Positions 1-5,018 of a stretch of DNA of 5,775 nucleotides are shown here, one piece after another. Numbering within the stretch: the stretch's first letter is position 1; every line of letters begins with the position of its first letter. Location: positions 1 to 5,775 of the forward strand of contig JAJYSI010000239.1 of NCBI GenBank assembly GCA_021793635.1. Reading direction: 5' to 3'. The stretch comes from Bacteroidota bacterium (GTDB taxonomy: Bacteria; Bacteroidota; Ignavibacteria; Ignavibacteriales; Ignavibacteriaceae). The notes under the pieces were generated by a model. It worked only from the letters and a program-made list of their open reading frames with translations, was not told the origin of the DNA and did no database searches. A program made the translations under genes and the position numbers.

Positions 1-144
1 AGTTGCCAAAAGCTTTGGGTCAACGTGCCCGTGAGGGCTTATAATCGGCAAATCCTTTACATTTGAATATAATTCATGCGCAATTTCTCTTACTTTTTCA
101 TTTGGATCGAAAAAACGAAATTGATTTAATAGTTCTATTTCCAT
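1..144 (-). CDS. uxaC: Uronate isomerase (glucuronate/galacturonate isomerase), N-terminal fragment cut by window edge
   Basis: Uronate isomerase converts D-galacturonate to tagaturonate and D-glucuronate to fructuronate in the cytoplasm, the entry step for pectin-derived uronic acids. Only the first 48 codons are in the window; the rest lies to the left. I translated from the ATG at 144: the start reads MEIELLNQFRFFDPNEKVRE and continues to PIISPHGHVDP (residues 33-43). The HGH in that motif fits the N-terminal metal-binding HxH of this amidohydrolase-superfamily enzyme, in the 'SPHGH' version rather than the E. coli 'DYHCH' version. There is no signal peptide, as expected for a cytosolic enzyme. 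No strong Shine-Dalgarno precedes the ATG; an AAGG lies about 15 bases upstream, which is too far to be convincing. It is the last visible gene of the minus-strand pectin cluster, 93 bases after the DUF4350-like gene. The motif and context support the family; the exact substrate is inferred. Confidence 0.88.
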   Translation of the reverse strand, partial: MEIELLNQFRFFDPNEKVREIAHELYSNVKDLPIISPHGHVDPKLLAT

Positions 145-237
145 ATCTATAATCTGAATCCTTAAATTTATTGTAATTAAATTGTGTGTGTTTTAATATT
201 TCAATTTGGACAAAATAATATTTGGTTTACGAAAAAT

Positions 238-1083
238 TTATTTCATCTCTTTGGCTTTGCTTAGTAACCATGAAAATAGATTTTCCGCTGCTTTTTTATT
301 ATGAAAATCTGCTGGTAGTTTTCTATGGTCGATATATTCATTATAAATCCAGGGATCGCCTACCGCAAATACAAATCCTTTACCAGCCTTTGCAGAAGCC
401 ATAATAACATCTCCTTTATCTGTAAGAACCGCCTTAGCAGGCTTTGATATTTTCAGTGTGCTAATTTCCTTTAAATATATCTTTTTTACTCCGCTAAAAA
501 GTGGAATAGAGGGAAGGTTATCAAATTTTCCCATGTCATAATTCTTACCGATTACATCATTCCGGCTGTCTTCATTAAAATGGATCCCGAAATTGTCGGC
601 AAGCTTATTGAAATGTTCAAATTCACAATTACCTTTGTCATTTCCGAAAAGCACAAGCACGCCGCCGCCTTTAACCCATTTTACAATGTTGGCAATCGAG
701 CTATGGTCTAGATAATTAGGATGTGCAGTTTCCAACGGAGTATCTGGATCAACAATTATATAAATGCTCAAACGTTTCAACTTTTCCAGCGTAGGGGCTT
801 GATGTAATTCACCAAGCTTTGCACCCAAACTTTTTATAACATCTCCCAATTCGGAATAGCCTGAATTAGCTGTATCCTCCCATATATAATGATACTGGAC
901 CTCTTTGCCATCTTTATCTTTTATAAATTCATGGTTAAAAAAGTAATCCAGCCCAACTACTTTTACAGAATCATTTCCTTTAGGAAAATAATTTGATTTA
1001 CATTTTGCCGAAGATGATAAAACACTCCATGATAAGAATAATAAGAAAAGAATTTTTACTAATGAAAATGACTTTGGTCCCAT
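238..1083 (-). CDS. Secreted DUF4350-like (GATase-like fold) protein, companion of GH105
   Basis: 281 residues with a signal peptide: Lys4 and Lys10 followed by a hydrophobic run at 11-26 ending SSSA, so it should be exported. Cys28 is preceded by Lys, so I do not read a lipobox. The mature part resembles the DUF4350 domain that, as I recall, is found fused to or beside GH88/GH105 unsaturated uronyl hydrolases in Bacteroidota. Visible landmarks are GLDYFFNHE (44-52), the strand-loop VDPDT (111-115), KGGGVLVLFGND (138-149), GNCEFEHFNKLADNFGI (151-167) and KGFVFAVGDPWIYNEY (235-250). The glycine-rich strands fit a class I glutamine amidotransferase-like sandwich, but I see no Cys-His-Glu triad. 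The biochemical role is unknown; context suggests help in handling rhamnogalacturonan or unsaturated uronides in the periplasm. It starts 41 bases after the stop of the GH105 remnant and appears intact. The ATG at 1083 is chosen because it directly precedes the signal peptide. Family assignment is from memory of sequence style, not a search. Confidence 0.75.
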   Translation of the reverse strand: MGPKSFSLVKILFLLFLSWSVLSSSAKCKSNYFPKGNDSVKVVGLDYFFNHEFIKDKDGKEVQYHYIWEDTANSGYSELGDVIKSLGAKLGELHQAPTLEKLKRLSIYIIVDPDTPLETAHPNYLDHSSIANIVKWVKGGGVLVLFGNDKGNCEFEHFNKLADNFGIHFNEDSRNDVIGKNYDMGKFDNLPSIPLFSGVKKIYLKEISTLKISKPAKAVLTDKGDVIMASAKAGKGFVFAVGDPWIYNEYIDHRKLPADFHNKKAAENLFSWLLSKAKEMK

Positions 1084-1124
1084 TTTTTAATACCTGAAAT
1101 AATTATGAAACAAAATAATGCTTT

Positions 1125-1541
1125 TTATTTACCCAATTCTAACGAAGCCAATATAAAAGGAGCTATTGCCTTAAAATCATTCACCCTTTTTGGCTCACTT
1201 ACATAATATTGAAAACTGCCGTCTCTATAAGGTTTGCCGCCTAAACCTGCCCCGCTAATTGTATTTATGATAGTAGGAATTCCATCATTATTTTCTTTGA
1301 TTAAATTCTTTGTGAAGCCTGTATATATCTCCTTTGCAATTGAATAATATTTCTTGCTTAGATATCCCTTCTTTGCGCCTTTAGCAAAAACATACATAAA
1401 CATTGCAGAGGAAGAAGCTTCAAGATAATTTCCATTTTTGCCGGGCTTATCTAAAATCAAATACCAAAGGTTTGTTTTCTTGTCCTTATATCTTAAGAGT
1501 GCTTTTGATTCTTCTTGAAGAAGGGGGTTTTTGTTTGATAT
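1125..1541 (-). pseudogene. GH105 unsaturated rhamnogalacturonyl hydrolase, C-terminal remnant
   Basis: A continuous frame of 138 residues from just after an in-frame TAA (1542-1544) to the stop at 1125. It matches the C-terminal third of GH105 (YteR/YesR-type) enzymes, which remove the unsaturated uronic acid from lyase-generated oligosaccharides. Family-like segments, counted from 1541, are LLQEESKALLRYKDKKTNLW (7-26), DKPGKNGNYLEASSSAMFMY (31-50), GAGLGGKPYRDGSFQYYVSE (97-116) and NDFKAIAPFILASLELG (121-137). GH105 proteins are normally about 370 residues, so roughly 230 are missing, including the catalytic aspartates that lie in the first half of YteR. A TTG at 1460 gives a 111-residue reading, but the homology begins upstream of it, so TTG is not a natural start. 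I found no N-terminal GH105 sequence in any frame I checked upstream. Translation here is unlikely to give an active hydrolase. It was presumably cotranscribed with the DUF4350-like gene 41 bases downstream. Confidence 0.82.
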
Positions 1542-1544
1542 TTA

Positions 1545-1571
1545 GTTAAGATTAAATTCCAAAATCTTAAC
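1545..1571. repeat. Perfect 9-bp inverted repeat at the GH105 breakpoint
   Basis: GTTAAGATT (1545-1553) and AATCTTAAC (1563-1571) are exact reverse complements separated by 9 bases. The first arm touches the in-frame stop that ends the GH105 homology on its 5' side. It could be a remnant of a mobile-element end or rearrangement site, or a weak hairpin; no T-run supports a terminator. Confidence 0.5.
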
Positions 1572-1603
1572 GAAAAATTTGTTGTTCTATAATTTTTATA
1601 AAT

Positions 1604-1713
1604 TGTCCGGACACAGCTTCGCCCGGTAAGTCACATATTTGTTTTTCAAATAGACAAGAGGCGCTTGTCATTGTTATAAGTTTTTTATTTCTGATTTCTC
1701 GGAGAGAAATTCT
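1604..1713. repeat. Cluster of four short palindromes/stem-loops
   Basis: Within about 110 bases there are four perfect inverted repeats: TGTCCGGACA, a 10-bp palindrome (1604-1613); ATTTG-5 nt-CAAAT (1637-1651); GACAAG-5 nt-CTTGTC (1653-1669); and ATTTCTC-GGA-GAGAAAT (1694-1710). The last overlaps the end of a doubtful short frame. The part from 1604 to 1670 is more GC-rich than its surroundings, suggesting a structured element or a piece of a repeat. None has a clean T-run, so I do not call terminators. Confidence 0.4.
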
Positions 1714-1912
1714 TATTTATCTGCTCAACATTCGGGTCTATAAGCAGCCATGAATAAAACGAATTATCTATCTTTTTCATCATAAGAGAATAAGTTAAGG
1801 ATTTCAGTAAATAGTGAAGAGTAAGTTCAATCGAGCGTGCAGAACGCCTTAGAATAGGAAGTTTGAGTTGTTTTGAATTTAATATGGCAGTAAAAATATT
1901 CAGTGCACTAAC
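1685..1912 (-). other. Doubtful 75-codon open frame, unidentified, possible gene remnant
   Basis: Between an in-frame TAG (1913-1915) and the TAA at 1685-1687 there is an uninterrupted frame of 75 sense codons. A tandem ATG-ATG at 1783/1780 would give a 32-residue peptide beginning MMKKIDNSFYSWLLIDPNVE and ending SPRNQK. The upstream part (1784-1912) lacks a Met but includes segments such as RRSARSIELTLHYLLKSL that look protein-like. I do not recognise any family. It may be the tail of a deleted gene, a tiny peptide, or chance. It lies just downstream of a long palindrome (1940-1965) on the same strand and is the only sizeable open frame I found in the 500-base gap. Confidence 0.2.
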
Positions 1913-1926
1913 CTATTTAATGAATA

Positions 1927-1965
1927 ATTATAATATGATAGTTATCGTTAACTTAACCGATAACT
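1927..1965 (-). promoter_or_regulatory. 26-bp palindromic operator candidate with adjacent TATAAT
   Basis: AGTTATCG (1940-1947) and CGATAACT (1958-1965) form a perfect 8-bp inverted repeat around TTAACTTAAC. The GTTATC...GATAAC half-sites resemble those of LacI-family regulators, which often control sugar-acid and pectin genes, but the spacer of 10 is longer than the usual tight palindrome. On the minus strand TATAAT follows at 1932-1927, so the palindrome would overlap a -35 region; no good -35 is visible. In orientation it would serve the GH105 side of the gap. Confidence 0.35.
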
Positions 1966-2046
1966 TTAACGTGTGCTAACTTGCATAATTTAAAAACAAT
2001 TGTCAAGTTATCTTTTGAAAGAAAAAATAGTGCTGATAAATTCTAT

Positions 2047-3828
2047 TCAATTAACCGGGGATACTCTGAACCAATCGAAATCCGCGTACCCGGAGTCAGT
2101 AGATTTTTCTTTGCTTGTACAAAATATTCCAACTTTTGCGCCTATCCACCGTCCCGCTACAGCCGTAAATGGTCTTCCAGCCTCAATAAAATTTATCCCG
2201 TCCATACTATAGCTAAAACGGCAAACTGCTCCGTTGCTTACCATTACTCTAAAGTAAACCGAATTCCCGGCTATCTTTTTTATTTCCTGTTCGTTCTCGG
2301 CTTTGCCTTTATCTGCCTGAAGACAAGTAGTAAAGGAAAGATGGATTCCGTCATTCCTGTTTGTCAACGCAAGATAAGCGTAACTTTCACCCATAATAAT
2401 AAAACCAACTTTATCTCCCGGCAAGAACGGATGAAAAGTTAATTTAGCAGTTGCTATAAATTCTCCCGCCGGAAATTTTTGCATCAAGATATTTGGCACA
2501 TCCCAATAATTTTTTGCGCTATCCGGTAAATTTTGGGCGTACAAACGCAAGTAACCATCTCCGGATGTAAACAACCATGTTGCTCCGGGATTAGCCTGCC
2601 ACTGCCATTGCATACCCAACCTTACACTATTAAATTCATCGGATGTCTGAGGAACTTTAATAGAATATGTTTTACCGACATTAGGCATTTGATAACTTAA
2701 AACCGGCTGTCCGATGCCACTACCAGACGGATCAACGCCTATTATAGGCCAACCATTTTTCCATTTCACCGGTTCCAGCAAATCAACCCTTCCGTATGCC
2801 CCTCTATCCTGGAAATGTATAAACCACGATTCACCGGATTTTGTATCTACTAATGCCCCCTGATGAGGTCCGTTTATATTTGTGGCTCCTTGGTTCAACA
2901 CAATTTTTCTTTTATATGGACCATAAATATTTCTTGACCGAAGAACAATCTGCCAGCCCAGCTTTACACCGCCGGCAGGAGCAAAAATATAATAATATCC
3001 GTTTCGCTTATAAAGCTTTGGTCCTTCAATGCCAGGGTCTTTTTCATGCCCGTCATAGACTATTACCCCTTCATCAATGACCTTTGTTCCTTCTGAATTC
3101 ATCCGATTAAGAACAAGCAAATTTCTAATCCCTGCACGGCTTCCGGCATAGGCGTGTATAAGATATGCCTTGCCGTCATTGTCCCAAAGCGGGCAAGGAT
3201 CCTCCAAACCCTTTCCGGCTTGTACAAGAACCGGAATCGACCAAAGACCGGCAGGATTTTTTGCCTTCACCATATAAATCCCAAAGTCAACATCGGGATA
3301 GTAAATATAAAATTCGCCATTGTGATACCGAATTGACGGGGCCCATGCGCCGTTTCCATGTTGTACTTTAGAATATACATTGTAAGGAGGCTGGCGTAAA
3401 AGAGCATGACCAATGATCGTCCAATTCACTAAATCTTTTGAATGAAGGATTGGCAGTCCTGGAATTTGATCAAAGCTGGAAGAGACTAAATAAAAGTCAT
3501 TCCCTACTCTAATTACATCGGGATCGGAATAGTCAGCATAAATAATCGGATTTTTATACTTGCCGTTTCCTAAATCCGGCACCCAGGCATTCACAGTAGA
3601 ATTAGTAATATTTTTATATTCTTGCGCGCTTAAATTCGCAGGTGTGAATAAAAATATTATTGGAAATAATAATATGGAGAAATACTGAAGTAGTAATGGA
3701 ATATGATGGTAATGAAGCCATGCAGAAACTTTTCTTATTCCATTCCTCCAATATTCCAATATTCCGTGTGAATAGTGCGGTAATTTAAGGAGCTTAACAT
3801 AATCGATAGATCTATATATTATTTTCAT
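2047..3828 (-). CDS. Glycoside hydrolase family 43 with C-terminal beta-sandwich (arabinofuranosidase/xylosidase-like)
   Basis: 593 residues. The five-bladed propeller begins near residue 90 with KNPIIYADYSDPDVI; Asp102 is the likely general base. LEDPCPLWDNDGKAYLIHAY (208-227) carries the pKa-tuning Asp210, and IEGPKLYKRNGYYYIF (267-282) the general acid Glu268. WAPSIRYHNGEFYIYYP (162-178) is typical of the family. From about 396 (SDEFNS) to the end, finishing with YADFDWFRV (581-589), is a concanavalin-like beta-sandwich, as in many GH43 xylosidases/arabinofuranosidases. In a pectin cluster it probably removes arabinose or xylose from side chains; the style suggests subfamily GH43_12, unconfirmed. 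The ATG at 3828 lies 3 bases after the pectinesterase stop, with GGAGG at 3844-3840 placed 11 bases upstream, so the two genes are translationally close. The leader is odd: about 68 residues precede the likely signal cleavage after NLSA (65-68), and residues ~20-55 are encoded by a palindromic repeat. No other Met exists before the mature domain. Confidence 0.9.
   Translation of the reverse strand: MKIIYRSIDYVKLLKLPHYSHGILEYWRNGIRKVSAWLHYHHIPLLLQYFSILLFPIIFLFTPANLSAQEYKNITNSTVNAWVPDLGNGKYKNPIIYADYSDPDVIRVGNDFYLVSSSFDQIPGLPILHSKDLVNWTIIGHALLRQPPYNVYSKVQHGNGAWAPSIRYHNGEFYIYYPDVDFGIYMVKAKNPAGLWSIPVLVQAGKGLEDPCPLWDNDGKAYLIHAYAGSRAGIRNLLVLNRMNSEGTKVIDEGVIVYDGHEKDPGIEGPKLYKRNGYYYIFAPAGGVKLGWQIVLRSRNIYGPYKRKIVLNQGATNINGPHQGALVDTKSGESWFIHFQDRGAYGRVDLLEPVKWKNGWPIIGVDPSGSGIGQPVLSYQMPNVGKTYSIKVPQTSDEFNSVRLGMQWQWQANPGATWLFTSGDGYLRLYAQNLPDSAKNYWDVPNILMQKFPAGEFIATAKLTFHPFLPGDKVGFIIMGESYAYLALTNRNDGIHLSFTTCLQADKGKAENEQEIKKIAGNSVYFRVMVSNGAVCRFSYSMDGINFIEAGRPFTAVAGRWIGAKVGIFCTSKEKSTDSGYADFDWFRVSPVN
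3665..3770. repeat. TTCCA/AATATT-rich imperfect palindromic repeat inside the GH43 leader
   Basis: AATGGAATA (3695-3703) and TATTCCATT (3736-3744) are perfect inverted arms 32 bases apart. Further out, AATATGGAG (3671-3679) mirrors CTCCAATATT (3746-3755) with one base different in length. The right arm continues with tandem AATATTCC units up to about 3765. I recall similar TTCCAATATTCC-type dispersed repeats in Ignavibacteriota and related genomes, usually between genes. Here it is read in frame as GH43 residues ~20-55, giving an unusual stretch such as HGILEYWRNGIRK. Copy number cannot be assessed from this window. Confidence 0.55.
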
Positions 3829-3831
3829 TCT

Positions 3832-4529
3832 CTAATTTTCCTCCGGATTCCAATTACCAAAAATATTTTTTAGAGTATAATTGCGGACTTTGTTAGCAGA
3901 TATCTGTTTAGACCACGAAACTCTTTCCTTTGGATTTGCACCAGGACCAGTTGATTTGTATTCCGAATAGCGAGCCGTTTTTTCTCGCTTAGGATCCTTC
4001 CAATTATTCCATCCAGCGGGCAGAATTTGAGGACCCAAATAGCAGTTAAGATATGCCACTGCCGCATAAGGACGCCAGGGGCGACCAAGATATACTTTGG
4101 TTATTCCTGCATCAGCAATCAGCTTGCAACTTAAAAATACATAACCAAATTTTTGATTTGGAGAAGTTGATGCTGCAGTAACGAAAGAATTCTTTTTACT
4201 TCTAATTAAACAGTTTCTAAATACCGCTGTAGCATCTCCAAAAATAAAATCGGTTGTTCCTTCGATATAACAGTCTACGTAATATTGCCTGCTTGAATCA
4301 TTAGCAGCATAAAGTGTGTCTTGATTTCCAAGAAGGCGGCAATTTTTAATAACACACCGGGCGGCTTCGACAGCTAATGCAAGTGCTTGCCCTACGCGCC
4401 CGGCAGAATTTTCGAAAGTAATATTCTCTGCATGAAAATCATTTCCTTGCACAAGCACAGTGTAGGAAGTAAAAGTATTTATATCGCCTTTTCCATTAAG
4501 AAAAAACAAATTAAATTTCTTGCTTTCAT
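3832..4529 (-). pseudogene. Pectinesterase (CE8, pectin methylesterase) with N-terminal deletion/frameshift
   Basis: Pectin methylesterases hydrolyse methyl esters of homogalacturonan outside the cytoplasm. The main frame (4509 down to 3832, 225 residues from a TTG) contains the conserved beta-helix core: VGQALAL with Gln41, GNQDTLYA with Gln63 and Asp64, TTDFIFG with Asp87, and YLGRPWRPY with Arg143 and Trp145, so all active-site residues are present. It ends with the usual tail RVSWSKQ...YTLKNIFGNWNP. Bacterial relatives are about 300-350 residues; the first ~90 (signal peptide, early helix turns) are absent. An ATG at 4529 opens a different frame, MKARNLICFFLMEKAI-stop, whose first 11 residues look like the start of a signal peptide. 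The simplest reading is a deletion joining the signal-peptide start to the enzyme core out of frame. Without frameshifting the product would lack an export signal and part of the fold. GH43 follows after 3 bases. Confidence 0.8.
3840..3844 (-). promoter_or_regulatory. Shine-Dalgarno GGAGG for the GH43 gene
   Basis: GGAGG sits within the last codons of the pectinesterase, 11 bases before the ATG at 3828. It supports that ATG as the original start of GH43, even though the following leader is disrupted by a repeat. Confidence 0.55.
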
Positions 4530-4553
4530 CTTTTTATCCAATCAATATTATAT

Positions 4554-4610
4554 TTTGAAACAATTTTGTCTTTCTGATTAAGTAACTCATGTTACGTAGA
4601 CAATTTCAAA
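4554..4610. promoter_or_regulatory. Nested inverted repeats upstream of the pectinesterase start, operator candidate
   Basis: GTAAC-TCAT-GTTAC (4582-4595) is a perfect 5-bp inverted repeat; pairing resumes as TA/TA at its outer edges after one mismatch (4579-4598). It is flanked by a looser pair, TTTGAAA...TTGTCT (4554-4571) against AGACAATTTCAAA (4598-4610). Its position 50-70 bases upstream of the ATG at 4529 suits regulation. A TATAAT on the minus strand at 4552-4547 could be a -10 box, but no matching -35 is clear. Confidence 0.3.
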
Positions 4611-4630
4611 TATAAAGGAAGTGAAGTGCA

Positions 4631-4662
4631 AAACTCCGAGGTTTAGGAAAACCTCGGAGTTT
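4631..4662. terminator. Perfect 14-bp hairpin, terminator-like or dispersed palindrome
   Basis: AAACTCCGAGGTTT (4631-4644) and AAACCTCGGAGTTT (4649-4662) are exact complements around the loop AGGA. The GC-rich core with flanking A/T tracts makes a possible bidirectional rho-independent terminator, though the T-tracts are short. It lies between two divergently oriented genes, where a terminator has no obvious job. Similar CTCCGAGG hairpins are, to my memory, common dispersed elements in Bacteroidota-like genomes. Confidence 0.65.
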
Positions 4663-4946
4663 CTCATTATGTAATAATAACCTTTTGCGTAAGGTGACTA
4701 AGTAATTTAGAATTGAAGTTATTTAAACCTCTTTAGAGTCTAAGGGTACCGCATAACAATATTAAATGATATATCTTACTTGTTCAGTCAAATCCTTCCG
4801 ATGAGTACTCCGGTTCAGAAAGTGGCTTAATTTTCAAATTATCGATTACTTTAGCGTTTACTTTGGCTAAATTCCGAACTTTTTATCCTATTGTCAAGTA
4901 AAATTTTTAATATTCTGAATTTAATTTCAAATTAGGTTGGATCATA

Positions 4947-4976
4947 TTTAACTTGAAGCTTTAAATACACTATATT
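4947..4976 (+). promoter_or_regulatory. Weak promoter candidate for the acyl-CoA synthetase
   Basis: TTTAAC (4947-4952), an 18-base spacer and TATATT (4971-4976) give a passable sigma70-like pair. The overlapping TATATTTT after an upstream TTG also loosely resembles the Bacteroidota TAnnTTTG type. Transcription would begin near 4983, leaving a leader of about 36 bases. In AT-rich DNA this is weak evidence. Confidence 0.25.
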
Positions 4977-5018
4977 TTTTGGTAAATTTAATACAAGATT
5001 TAAAATGGGACTTTAATT

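Larger units (their letters stand above)
1545..2046. other. Gene-poor gap between GH43 and the GH105 remnant
   Basis: About 500 bases, AT-rich, with no credible full gene on either strand. It holds the breakpoint inverted repeat, the stem-loop cluster, the doubtful short frame and the operator-like palindrome listed separately. The missing GH105 N-terminus would be expected to start somewhere here, but none of its sequence remains. A TTGACA on the minus strand (2006-2001) has no matching -10 at a normal distance. Confidence 0.6.
4530..5018. other. Divergent intergenic region
   Basis: About 490 AT-rich bases between the pectinesterase remnant (leftward) and the acyl-CoA synthetase (rightward). 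It contains the operator-like repeats, the 14-bp hairpin and a weak plus-strand promoter candidate. I see no credible open frame, no missing pectinesterase N-terminus and no recognisable RNA gene. Between 4663 and 4946 I see nothing beyond short chance palindromes such as GAGTACTC. Confidence 0.6.

Noticed and set aside
231..240. ACGAAAAATTT shared with the stretch at about 1570-1580
   Set aside because: Short and AT-rich; no further similarity around either copy.
222..404. 60-residue plus-strand frame
   Set aside because: It is antisense to the DUF4350-like gene and lacks a ribosome-binding site.
1999..2008. ATTGTCAAGT shared with 4890-4899, each containing a minus-strand TTGACA
   Set aside because: A 10-base match is expected by chance many times over in an AT-rich window of this size, and neither copy has a good -10 at the right distance.
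1981..2442. 153-residue plus-strand open frame
   Set aside because: It is antisense to the well-supported GH43 C-terminal domain and its translation resembles no protein family.
2841..3371. Several 60-79-residue plus-strand open frames
   Set aside because: They lie antisense to the GH43 catalytic propeller and have no credible start signals or family features.
3870..4088. 72-residue minus-strand frame overlapping the pectinesterase
   Set aside because: It is an alternative frame of the conserved LGRPWR region; the pectinesterase frame explains the sequence.
4387..4581. 64-residue plus-strand frame
   Set aside because: It is antisense to the pectinesterase core and its upstream region, with low-complexity translation.
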